From: Bugula neritina
Lineage: Eukaryota > Bryozoa > Gymnolaemata > Cheilostomatida > Bugulidae
Assembly: GCA_964035545.1 (NCBI GenBank)
Contig: OZ037768.1
Span: 12,272,741 to 12,336,740, forward strand
Length of the DNA: 64,000 bases
Direction: 5' to 3'
Shown: positions 12,001-23,800 of the stretch, in pieces
Position numbering within the stretch: position 1 is the first letter of the stretch
How the letters are laid out: each line of letters begins with the position of its first letter
The notes under the pieces: generated by a model
Databases searched by the model: none
What the model was told of the DNA's origin: nothing
What the model saw: the letters and a program-made list of their open reading frames with translations, nothing else
Translations under genes and position numbers: made by a program

Positions 12001-14353
12001 CAGCAACATGGTCTTAGTTGCTTGAACAAACAATGTATTGAATTTGTCACTTTATCGAACATTAGTTCTGTAATTATACTCACAGTGTGGTTTCATCATG
12101 GATAAAGCTTCAGGTCCAGCATTAATATTAAGCTTTTTGCTGCGCTGGTGTCTTCCCCTCCCTAATGTAGTGTTTTCATCTGAACTGCTGTCATCTAGAA
12201 TGAATTTACAAATAACCTAACTGGCTGTCTTTCATTATTTAATGACATATAAAGCTCAAAATTAAGAACAATTTGTATCTCAAATCAAAATACATAATAC
12301 TTTATTCAGACAGAAATTTTTCAGTTATGCAAAACCACAAACCAATAATATAGTTTATATTCTTTTAATCATCAGCATGCTGAGCTATCTTATTTTACTA
12401 TGCAAGTACACTGCTACCAACACCTCTGAACATATATAATTATCATCCGGTCTCAACTAAATTAAGAATATCTATAAGTTTACAAATTTGACCATCATGT
12501 GTAAAATTACATACCGTGGTGAGACGAAGCTGACCTGGATGACACCTGGGATAACGCTTTGTTATCTACTAAACTCACTATTTTTATAAAGTTTTTTCTC
12601 ATAGCTAGTGACCTGGCAGTATCGCCAATCCTGCTAGTCTTGTCTACATCTGCACCCTGAAACAGAGATGAAAATCCTTCCATCTTCAGTGAGCACAAGA
12701 TCAGCATAAGGTTGTTTCATGGTAGCTTAAATCACAACTACAAAACTAAATTGCATGTAAAATGCAGAAAAAGTGTTATAATATAAATAATTTACCTGTT
12801 GCAGCAAACACTGGGCTATTATTTCATGGCCGTGATATGCAGCTTGCATCAGAGGGGTGAACCCATATTTTGGCTCTCTGTAATAACATAAAATATTGCA
12901 CTGAATGAGACATTACACACTTAGCTTTATATTTACACTACTGATCGACAACTCTCCACTTGTTGAGTCATAAAGTCTTTTTCACCAGTTTAAACTTTCA
13001 GAAACGACTAAATCTTTAATTTACTACATTTTCTTTTTTACGTTATTCCATTAGAATTGCCTATAGGTTATAGGGAAGCCCAGAAAAATGTTCTGTTGTC
13101 AATTGTTTAAACTTTAAACTAAACTTACACGGCATTAATATTTGCTCCTTTGTCAAGAAGAAATTTCACTAGATTCTGGTGTCCATTGAATGTAGCATGA
13201 AACAGGGCAGTCCAGCCTTTTTTATCTCTAGCCTCAAGGTCTGCACCAGCCTAAACACACCAATGCGGTACACAGAGGGACCTGGCAGAGCCATATTGAA
13301 TAGCTTAAATAAATGTGATTAAGATAACTGCTAATTAATTGATTGTATTAACTTAAAGTTACCAGAAAAACTAATAATATCTAACAGAAGCAATTACTTG
13401 TATTTAATTGATCATTATATTACATATGCACATTAATTAGTAAAACTCCGTCCAATCACAGTTTATTATTTAATAGAAGCAATCAGGTGGATAAATAACT
13501 TAGCAGGTGAACAATTAACCTTGCAACAGTTCAATATTGCAAAAACATGGAGGTATTTAAAACAAGCTTTAGCCCGCAATTCAATAACCTAGACATTGCA
13601 AGACAATAATATACATGACCACAACAATATTATGTTGATAATTTAGTCTTACATCCTTGAGAAAGTCACAGACACTCTCATTTCCACAACTTGCAGCCAA
13701 CATCAACGGTGTGTGGCCTTTATCATTTGATAAATTGACATCTACTTGAGCATCTATCAGCATATTGACTATATTGTCATGTCCGATGTATGCAGCGTAC
13801 ATTAGAGGAGTGTATCCACCACTATTCTTAGCATTTAGGTCTTCTTCACTACAAAATGGCCACATAAAATACTATGTTTTGCTTATGCATTTAAACTAAT
13901 GGCAAAAACATATCTTGAGAACAATACTTACATCAAGTAATACTGAGATGCTTTATGCCAATTTGAGAGCGAAATGTATGAAATACATAATATAGGCTCA
14001 ATATGAGCAAGATTATAAAATAAAAGCCTCATCAAAATCAATAACATACTTAAGGCTCTGGGCAGAACCGAGATAAAATTTAGAAAAGTAACACGTTTAC
14101 TAGATGCAAAGACATTGTTGGGCTCTAAAAGAACCTACCTATTGATAAACATTCTAACCACATCAAAGTTACCGATGCTACATGCTGTGTGCAAGTCTAA
14201 AGGTATTGTCTCATATTCTCCTTCAAGCGAAGACCTTGGTCCTCTCCAAATAGATAAACTACTATTGAAGAAATCAGAATCACCGGAGTCGTCAGATCCC
14301 GCTGCAGCAATTTGGGCTGTAGTAACTCCATTCATCCTCACTATTTTCAACAT
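9079..14353 (-). CDS. ANKS3: ANKS3-like ankyrin-repeat and SAM-domain protein
   Basis: Eleven coding exons, minus strand: 14139-14353, 13653-13848, 13129-13250, 12796-12877, 12515-12656, 12084-12194, 11892-11978, 11509-11765, 10494-10700, 9797-9969, 9079-9328. They give 613 residues in one frame with GT-AG introns. The N-terminus carries the NSSLSIWRG signature seen in ANKS3, then ankyrin repeats at about residues 50-205 (GYTPLMYAAYIGHDNIV, GHTPLMLAASCGNES, GWTALFHATFNGHQN, GFTPLMQAAYHGHE). An acidic/serine linker follows (DDSSSDE). The SAM domain is split over two exons (about residues 378-437; LTAEDLKEIGLDKFGPRRK), then a coiled-coil tail rich in K, E, Q and L. In vertebrates ANKS3 is a ciliary scaffold that binds ANKS6/NEK family proteins. 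The start is taken at the ATG at 14353-14351; an ATG six codons further in is an alternative. Human ANKS3 is slightly longer. The stop is TAG at 9079-9081. Confidence 0.94.
9513..9576. repeat. 24-bp tandem repeat, about 2.6 copies
   Basis: The unit (TCATAGYTGATAGTATCAAC plus TAAC) repeats in head-to-tail order inside the last intron of the ANKS3-like gene. There are no spacers, so it is an ordinary minisatellite. Confidence 0.8.
10880..11317. mobile_element. MITE-like element with inverted termini
   Basis: The left end AGCGTGGGGCCACACG (10880-10895) is mirrored at the right end by CGTGTGGCCTTACGCT (11302-11317). The 438-bp unit sits in the ANKS3-like intron between the exons at 10494-10700 and 11509-11765 and is more G/C-rich than the intron around it. 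I see no convincing target duplication and no coding capacity. Confidence 0.6.
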
Positions 14354-16728
14354 ATAATTCAATTAGTTGTCTGATTGTAACTTGAGTAGGCCAATAAAAA
14401 ACTTATTAGTTTGCATAAAACACTTTATTGCAGTATCTTTTAATTTTTCGGTCAATACAGGATAAGGGTCATAATGAGTAACTCTAAATATGATGTATTA
14501 ACATTAGAATTGGCGTTGTTATTGGCATATTTATTTAAAAATGAAAAACAAATTACAACCATTAGCTAAAGCTGAAATTCTAAAGGTAAATCAGTAGTAC
14601 TAGTACCTACAGCAACAAAACATATCATCCTAGATAGCATACAAGTTTACACTTCATCTCTACTCAACGGCCATGTTGTAATAATATAACCAACAGTTTA
14701 TTAGACTTGATTATAAACCGATTAAGAATAAAAGAAATATCTGTGGTGTGTATGGAAATACTAAAACCAATAATAAGCTGATGGCTCATTAACTTTCTCA
14801 TTTTGTGTTTGTTAAGTACTCATATTACCAACCCAACTGCAAATTACTAGCAATAACATATTCACACAAATCAATGATCACCATTCATACTAAAATTGAC
14901 TTTTGTCTCTCAGTAAATGTGGCAGTAACAGTTATGATGAGTTTTACTATGATAGTCACTATAATTTAGCCAACAACTATTTGTGACCTCCACAAACAGG
15001 TGACAATCACAGTCACTGCCATGACCATGAGTCTGTTTTCATGGGTGGTTTAGTTATGACTATGATTGAAATATTCAGTCAGTTAGTTTTACCAGCTCTT
15101 TATTAGCTCTTTAGTCATCATATATACGTACAGTAAATGTTGATAGTCCAAAAATTAATCATATTCACTATTATGTGATAAAGACTGTTATTGAATTGAT
15201 GGCATATCATAACATATTCACCATTGCCACTACCATTGTAGTTGAAATCGTAATTCCAGGGCTAATACTCATGACTATTAGGTCTAATAATTATAGCAAG
15301 GTTAAGTAACATTTGGTACATTAATTATAACCAAGCAGACACTAAATAGTTACATATGATTTAAATTTAGCTTACTCCTAACCCAAAAAATATATATTTA
15401 GTAGAGAAGGGTTGGTTGTTACTCCAACATTAGTTTACCTTGTATTTTAATTAAAAGTATAGTTTCAAGATTGAGCTTTGCATGAACCAAATTATAAAAA
15501 AGCTAACTCAAATAAAAATATCCATACTTATAGTTGCTACTATAACAAAATTAACTATTTAATTTTATTTAGCATTTACTTTGATAGTTATGATTATCCC
15601 ATATTAGTAGGCCTAATACTGGTTGTATTGAAAATAAGAAAATAAAAATATTAATAAATTGATTATTATTATCATCATCATGATATTCATATTGCTTACC
15701 ATTAGTATCAGTATCACTTAATTATAAATTAAAAATACTATACTTTATAGTTTAGAGCAACAATTGTTTATAAATATAATATAATTATATAATATATTAA
15801 CATTTAAATAAAAGTTTAAACAGTACTAGTATTACTAGTCTACTAAAACTAAAAGTAAATGATAATATTATAAATAATATTAATAATACTAATAGTAATA
15901 CTAATAGAAACACTAATTGTATTGCTATTAGTATTAGTATTACTATCAAGTATTACTATTACTAGTAGTATTAGTATTACTACTAGTTATACTTCATGAT
16001 TATTTATAGGTATACTTATAAATTAAATCACATTAAGTAATGTTAATACTTATAGTTATAGTAATACTAATACTAATAGTAATAGCTATATTTCTAGACT
16101 TAATCACTATCATTATGACTATCAGACATCAGTATCACTATCACTATGACATTGACTATGACAATCATCATGGTAATACTGTTAGTATTAGATTTAGTAA
16201 TAGTAATGACTAATGGTTAATTTAAATTTAAAAATAAATTAGTTAATGTTATACTTATAGTTATAGACTAAGAGTAAGAGTAAGACTTATACTTATAGTT
16301 AATGTTATACTTATAGTCATTAGGAAAGCTATAGTTACACTTACACTGCTACAGTAATACCAATTGATTAATATTATCAATAGTAAATGTAATAGACATA
16401 GTCATAGTGATAGTAAATGCTCAAAATTTACAGAAAAGTCAAAAGCCAAGGACTGAAAGTGAAGGACTAGGACTCTAGAGTCTACTGTCTAGTCTCTAGG
16501 AGTGGACCAAGTCTAAGAGCAACTGCAAGGCAAAGCAGACTACCATAACCATTAATACTGAGTAATTTACTGTAATTTACTAAACTAGTGAATTCAAATT
16601 TAATAGTTTTATTCTAAAAGTAAAAGAGTTCTAAGATGAGGCTTTTAGACTGACTTGATTTGGATAATCGTTCTGCAGTAAGTGTATTAATTCTTCCTTA
16701 CGGCATCGACTCATGGAATCGCTAGAAA
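14354..16728. other. Intergenic region upstream of the ANKS3-like gene
   Basis: No exon recognised. It should contain the ANKS3-like promoter and 5' UTR near its left end. Most of the right half is simple-sequence-like (see the repeat at 15840-16330). Confidence 0.5.
15840..16330. repeat. TAATAC/TAATAG-type degenerate satellite
   Basis: The stretch is built from 6-bp words such as TAATAC, TAATAG and ACTATT in both orientations, followed by CATTATGACTATCAG-type and CTTATAGTTA variants. It resembles the larger field at 45330-46240. Confidence 0.75.
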
Positions 16729-16840
16729 GAGCACTAAGTTAGGGGTGACGGAGTGCAAAGTTTGTATAGATTGTCGTCCGAAATGCAAACTCGAGACCTC
16801 CAGAACCACTGCACTCAGTGACCACTAACTTGGTGCTGTT
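16729..16840. repeat. Short inverted repeat with tRNA-like core
   Basis: A left arm near 16731-16757 (with AAGTTAGGGGTGACGGAGTGC) pairs imperfectly with a right arm near 16810-16836 (with GCACTCAGTGACCACTAACTT). The minus strand between them reads GAGTGCAGTGGTT and GGTCTCGAGTTTGCAT, a degenerate pattern like pol III A and B boxes. It may be a decayed SINE or MITE; the assignment is weak. Confidence 0.35.
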
Positions 16841-17641
16841 GCATGCAATTTCCCTCGAGTCAATTTATAGTCATAATCTACTGCGTTAACATTGTGCTGG
16901 TGTACGCCGTACGGTAACAGCATTGTAAAGTCAATTATTGTCGCCGAAGAATTGAACATTTGCTTTAGATTTAAGGCAACATGCAAAAGCGGAAACACAG
17001 CCCACTTAAATATCACTCCAAAATTTAACGTCTCGGGCCGTATTATCCAATAAACTCAATTATATTATGGTCTTTTCCAGTTCAGTGGTATTATCTTCTA
17101 GAACTAATCTGTGAAAGACTTCTGCGCTTAATTAAGAAACTTCAAACTATCTGCGTGTCAATTTTTCAATGCCATGAAATTAATAGCATCGGCACATACT
17201 TCTGCAATTCCATCTTCGGAGTTAAAGTTTTTTTGTATTGACCATACCTATTAGTTAGACTTCAGAGCTTAGAAGATAGTCGTAATATTAGTGGTAGTTA
17301 GCATAATTATTTTGGTAAGGATGTAACCGTTGAGGACAAATTAGCAATAAACCCGGAGTCATGTCTCATTTGGATGCTGTGCTGTGCTTTATGTAGCCAA
17401 TTAAATCTCCTTCAGGCGTTGCTCCGTATTGTGATTGGTTAGATGTCATATCAGAAACACGCGTTATGTGTGAGCTTGCAGTAGGTTTCCTTCCTTGAAC
17501 TTCTCATTATAACGGACTGCAACTCGCTGAATACTCATCAACTTCAAGTTATTCAAATATGCCTGGAAGTTCTTATATTTGAGCTGTGGAGTTCTCAGTA
17601 AAATTGCTTCATTATATTTGAATATTTTCATAATAAATGTA
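16841..17641. other. Noncoding DNA, no gene recognised
   Basis: Short minus-strand ORFs at 16825-17016 and 17464-17664 show no domain or exon context. I see nothing else supportable here. Confidence 0.45.
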
Positions 17642-17799
17642 TGTAAAATGACCATGAAAATCAAAGTGTTATTTTCTAGTCAGTATGAGTATCAGTATGA
17701 CTATGAGTATCAAGTTGATACTCATACTCATAGTCATACTGATACTCCTACTGATACTTACTAGAAAATAACACTTTGATTTTCATGGTCATTTTACAG
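17642..17799. repeat. Near-perfect long hairpin (about 75-bp arms)
   Basis: The arm at about 17642-17714 is repeated in inverted orientation at about 17715-17799 with almost no loop. The outer 35-40 bp (GTAAAATGACCATGAAAATC onward) are unique sequence and match perfectly. The inner part is made of TATGAG/TATCAG words and carries small length differences. No coding capacity. Confidence 0.88.
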
Positions 17800-18616
17800 A
17801 CTATCAAGTATGACTAGGAGTATCACTATGAGTATTACTATCACTATCAGTATAGAAAGTAAATTAAAACTTGTAGTTGCCGTTGGACTTGGTTAGTTTA
17901 ACGATAGCTTTAAATTTATAGTGATATATCACTATCATAACCCTAGTGGTGATTATAAATTATAACATATCATAAACCAAATATTATGAATTTACGTTTT
18001 CAGTTTAAAAGCTTATAACTTTAAATACGTATTTCACAGTTTGAGTTTGAGCGTTGGTTTCAATTACGATGACAATTTTAATGATAAACCTTTTATCATT
18101 TAATGTTATGCTTGCAGCGAGCTAACCATTTATTATTATGAATTTATGGTTTTTGGCAATCATTATGGTTATGCTGGTACTGACTACTTGTAGTTTGAGA
18201 ATAAGTTATTAAATATTTATTTTGTTTTTATGTTATAATTTTAGTAGACTGCAATTATAGTGAGAAATTTACTGTTAGGGTTGAACTTGGTGGCACGAGC
18301 CACTAATAATAATACTGGTATTTAGTATAAAACTCACTCAATGAGCAAGTCACTTGTATTAATACCAAGTCTAATAATCAATTACCATAAAACCCAAAAT
18401 AAGAAGCAACATAATTATTATTGCAAGTGAGCCTGTTTATTTATACAAAAAAATAAAATTTAATGCTAGGAAGGTTAGTGATAGTTAGTCATTTATTGTG
18501 AATCAATATTAATGCTGGCTTACTATCTCATATGGTGCATCAATAAATATAAATACTATTATGATTTTAATTATAACTTTCATTATTCCCCTTCTATGTA
18601 AGTATACTCATGATTT
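17800..18616. other. Noncoding DNA, no gene recognised
   Basis: A/T-rich sequence without an exon, RNA gene or clear repeat. Confidence 0.45.
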
Positions 18617-18790
18617 TCACCATGTTTCATCCACTCCAAGCAGGTTGACTGTCATGGATCTCTATTTGAATCCATCTTCTGGCATCCCTACACATTCTCT
18701 ATAGCTCATTTTGGTCCAGTCTTTGATATTGTTCATCCACATGACTCTAGGGCCTAGGCTGACCTCTTCCTCTCTTTCCTTCAATCTTTG
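18617..18790 (-). pseudogene. Degenerate 3' end of a non-LTR retrotransposon (LINE) ORF2
   Basis: On the minus strand the translation runs GKRGRGQPRP, shifts frame by one base, then continues RVMWMNNIKDWTKMSYREC, a stop codon, and RSMTVNLLGVDETW. The pattern G-R-G-R-P-R, W-x-D/N-N-I-K-x-W-T, Y-x-E-C and W/R-R-S-M is the usual C-terminal tail of LINE reverse transcriptase proteins. With a frameshift and an internal stop it is a dead fragment. The rest of the element is not visible. Confidence 0.6.
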
Positions 18791-20895
18791 AACTTATAAT
18801 TTTATATACTGATACTGTTCTAATAGAGTTTTATACAAATGATGATGAGTTGTTGGGGCTTACAGTGCGAGAATATTTTCTACATGCTACTACATGTAAA
18901 CAGATTTTAATATAAAATATCACTGGAGGTATATATTTGATTGTGTAAACTGCCAAATTAGAAATAACAATATAGTTTTTGGTTTTGTCTCAGATGTGAA
19001 ATATAGACTAATGAAAAACTTGTACTAGTCCTGGTTGATAGAGCATGTTTAAGAGTGTGCCAACAAATTATAGTTTTGGTAATCATGGCATAAGTGTATA
19101 TTTAATGCATGCTGAAGCTTAAATAGTGCCATCAGATTGCAGCTCGAACGAATGAAACTTTTCTGGCATTGAAACGGTCTCTGTCAAGTTTGTTAGTAAA
19201 AAGTTGTAGGCTATTTCTTTACAATATAAGTTACTATGCAACTAGTAGGGTGTTGTATATATTTATTTTTCGCTCATTGATAACAAAATGGGTCAATCTT
19301 ATTAAAAATTTAATAGGCATAACATTTTTTTGCATTTGGTGTCATTTATTGTTATATTTACTGCTAATAATGCATTATAATATGCTCTTGAAAATCGAGA
19401 AACAATGTAGTACACAATGATTAAATTTAGTTATTTTTAATTCTTAAACTAGGAGTTAATATAGATTGTATACATGGCCTTTTGTTTAAGGTTTTAATAA
19501 ACAGTGTTACCTGCATGGAAGGTTTTTGATATAGGATTAAAATTTATATTCTGAAGCAATATTAGGGTGTTTTGCATTACATTTGATAGTTTATTAGTGC
19601 CTGGTTCAGAAAACCTTTCTGCTGTATATAGCTAAAGTTTAATAATCTTCAGTTTTAAGGTAAATGATTTTAACAGCTAATAAGGGTATAGTTGCCTGCA
19701 GACAAAAGTTTTTACACATAAAGTTGTTTGTGGCTGCTTCTATGATGTATGTAATTGTTGTGTTGCAATGGGTAAACAAGACTCAATGTAACCCTATCTA
19801 GCAGAAAACCTTGCTATTAATAAATTAATGAGAGTGTCAGAAATGCAATTAGCTGTTTCATTTCTCTTATAGATTTGTTGACCTTTAGGCTGTGAACGAA
19901 ACATGTGCTATGATTTAATGTTCTGTAATCATATTGATTGTTCTTTGCTTACATTCAAAATCAATGTTTCTTATTGAATTTGTTGCTTTCTTTACCCTTA
20001 ATTAAACAATGCTGTGTTTGCACAAACTGCTGCAGCAGACTAAATAAAGGTCACCATAAGCTTGTAAAATATTAGGTTTCCTTAAAATAGCAGTGTTGAA
20101 TGGTGTATAAAATTTAGGATTTTTATAGTACATAAAAGCCTTTATATTAAGGCAAGTTGCAAATAATACAAACTCTGAAAAACATTTCAGAGTTTTATTA
20201 TTTTATTTAAGATGGAAAACCGAGCTTACACTTTCTCTAGGAGTTTGCGTAGTCAATAGTTATTATGCAAATTACAAGTAAGCTACTTGAAAGTAATACC
20301 TTCCAGAGCCTGATAATCTCCTAATTTAGTTTGCATTGACATCATAAGAAGCAAAACTGTTTGTCCTCAAGCTTAGCGTTAAACTTGTACATTGCAAAGC
20401 TGCAGCTGACGTTATTTCAAACTAAAGGCTGCCGCGTTATCTTCCAACTCTTATTCAATAGACTTGTTCTTAAAACATATTCTGCTGGAGTCTTATAAGC
20501 TGCAGAGGGAAAGGGATCAAAACTTTCTCTGGTTTTAACTAGGGAGCATTCACCAATAGTAAAAAGATGGGAGTCATCAGGCTCATTGCTGTGGCATCAA
20601 AATGATTCAATACTCACACACATTTCTCAACTTCTGGGATATAATTTGCTGTGTTTAGTCTTTTTGAGCTATAAGTATAGCCCTTTGTAGTACAGCGATG
20701 GTGATAGCCCAGAATTATGATAACATATTACTGTATATCTCTGTCGCAATAAAAAAATATGCTGGTTTCTAATTATTAAAATATATCATGGGTTTTATTT
20801 TATTTGCTATCCGACAGATGACCAAAGTCAGAGCTGATGGTGCATCGATCTACAATAAAAACTGATATAGTGAATGCCTGAATAAAATATTTATC
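18791..20895. other. Intergenic region upstream of WDR37
   Basis: No exon recognised. It probably holds the WDR37 promoter and 5' UTR. A small hairpin (AAACTCTGAAA / TTTCAGAGTTT) lies near 20171-20196. Confidence 0.45.
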
Positions 20896-23800
20896 ATGCC
20901 TGGAGATAATGGTGTGGCCCATGGAGCTAGCAAATTTAAACATAAAGTCTGGAAAAGACAGCGAAGTACTACAGAGGGAGAAAACTCCCGTTGTGCTGAC
21001 TCTACTACCCTAGACAGCTGCAGGTAAGATAGCACTGTGTTGTGCTGATGTTAATAGCTGTATAAGACTAATATTATATGATGATACTTCCTCAATCCAT
21101 GACAAATACTGGGTTTTTAAGACTGCTAAATATCTCGATTTTTTGCAGTCATAATGCACCCAGCATACTACTATTACAAATAGTCTGTTTCTGCAGACCC
21201 TTCTAAACTGTGCTGTTGATTAATACTTTTATGCTGTATGTGTTAAGACTTCAGAGAATGCCACTTTGCAGTTTTTGACATGTAGCTCTTCCAAATCCAG
21301 GCTGAACAATAATGTTTAATCTGCATTTCTGCACTTGATGGTACTAATGCCATTTTCAGCTCTTTACATATATTACTCTTCTAGTAACTGGAAATGTATT
21401 TTAGTTGCTGCTTTGTTGTTACACCCTATGTATTGTATTCAGCAACAGCCTGCAGGTTGCAGAAGCTGCAGCTGTTGGTGTAAATGTTATATTCTTATAA
21501 AGCCTTGAGTTTGGACCGCTGCTTGCATAATAATTGTTTGTATTGAAGGCAGAACCTGAGAGCCCTATTCAGTCAGATAGAACAGGAGTTTGAGAAGTTA
21601 TACTCTGAAAATATCAGCTGTAAGTTAATTCACATAGTTGTGCTATCAGTTGTTACAGTATCAGTGTATCAGTATCCTGTACTTGTTAGCCGACTTCTAA
21701 CAGTAAAACTAGTTTTATACATTCTAGGTATGGTTCTCTCCCCTCCCTAATATCTATTCCCTAATATCTATATACTAAATAATTTCTGTTGATTTTTGAT
21801 TTATGAAACATTAAACGAAATTTCATGTAAGTTGCGTACTATATATGAGGTTGAGACATCCTCGATAAACTAAGACCACTAGTGAGTCAAGACCATTCAG
21901 TGTAATAGCAATAGGTAAGGCCTGATCCCGCATAATAATTACACTCAGTCTGTTTACGAAGATGCTGACATTTAGCTGATGATATCATCTGTCATTCATG
22001 TATAAATAATGTTAAAGTACTTTAGCCAGCCACCATTTCACCTCAGGTTGTTGCTAGCTATCCAAGTATTCAATTACTCACTCTAACCCTACATTCACCT
22101 ACTGATAGTCTATCTGTTTCATGCAGACACATGCTGGCTATATATGGGCACTTTAAACCATGCGATACCAGCTGTAAGCTGTTACTAGCCACTACAGTAT
22201 ATCATACTCAATCGAGATTATGGTGTAATATGTAAACAATGAGACACTATCACTGATGTTGCTTGGATAGTGTTGTTTTAGGTCATCACACAATATATTC
22301 ACCAAATGTTTTGACTTTTTGGCAATTAGTAAGTTAGTGGAAAAATAGTTGGGATCCACAACAGCTTTAGCTGTCAGCAAAATATATGAGTATTGTGCTT
22401 TGTCAACTTATGCCACTATACTGGTGTCAAAAGTTGACAAATAGAATTTGAATAAACTGCTATCTAAATTAGAAATTGTTATTAATTTTGTCTACTAGTG
22501 TCGTTGTTATTACATATTACAGTATATATTTAGGAGGTCCTGATGTTGTAGTTAGCAGCCATTTAAGTTGGTGGCAATCTTCTTTGTATCATGATTTAGA
22601 GAGATATCCATACTCAATTGCTATCTACAGATCTGAGAGGCACAACTCAGCTATGAGAAATCATGCCATGAAGCACGTCCATGTTATGCAAATTAAAACT
22701 TGCTTATTTTTTGTCCCAGATTATGCTAGCCAGTCTATTCTTATAAAGCATATTGTTATAGAGTAAGTGGCATTAAGGTCCCATTGCTGTTAGATCTTAC
22801 CATTTCTGTTTTAGTGCAAGACAGAGTTAACTTATTGTCCCTAAGATTGGAGCAGTGTGGATCTGCAGAAAGGGCAGACAACTATGATCAAATTGATGGT
22901 GGTCTGCAGAAGAACGCTAAGAAATGTAAGCTGATTATCCATGTTGTTGAAGCAATGCTATATTCATAGGTGTGTGGCATCCGGATAGAATTGCCGCTAC
23001 CTCATACATTGTCTTTCCACTGCAAGATTGTGATTTATGGCGGTTATTAATGTGCTATTTTTAGCCTAACAAAGCATAATATTTCACATTTAATAATGGT
23101 TGTATCTGCAGTCACTGAAGTTAGTCTCCTATCAAGTCTTTAATAGTTGTAACTCTTTATGTAACTGCTTTATCTCAGTGCTGATCTGATAACGTCCTAA
23201 CTATAAGCTATACCAATATGACAGCATAGTAATGTACACTGTACACTGTATATCAATATGACAGTATAGTAATGTACACTGTACACTGTATATCAATATG
23301 ACAGTATAGTAATGTACACTGTATACTGTATATCAATATGACAGTATATTAAATCACATAAATGAGTTGTTTGTTTGCATATTATCTGGGGACTTGAACA
23401 GTATTCAATATAAGTTGGTATAATCATGTCCTGATGCTAATCACACTAACTAGTACATTTATTGCACACCATATTTTATTTCTTTAGCTGGCAGTCAAAT
23501 TTCACAGAAAATAAAAAGCACCTACAAGACGTCTACGAGTAGGTTTACCAGCACCTTTAAGAGCACCAGCCAGCCGTACTGTGGTCAGTTAGTTCGGACA
23601 TTCGCTGACCATACAGACGGTGTGTGGGAGGTCAGCGTATCTCACCAGGGTCATAGAGTGCTGGGAACAGCTTCTGCAGGTAAACGCAAGGTCTTGACAG
23701 TTTATGTATGCCCTGTATAGTAAATACTGCTTAACATCAAGCTTGCTGGGTATACTTTCCTCTGAAATAGATTTTGTACACTAGATGATGTGTACTGAGT

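Noticed and set aside
23211-23348. CRISPR-like array
   Set aside because: The units are contiguous 40-bp tandem copies without spacers, in an intron of an animal gene.
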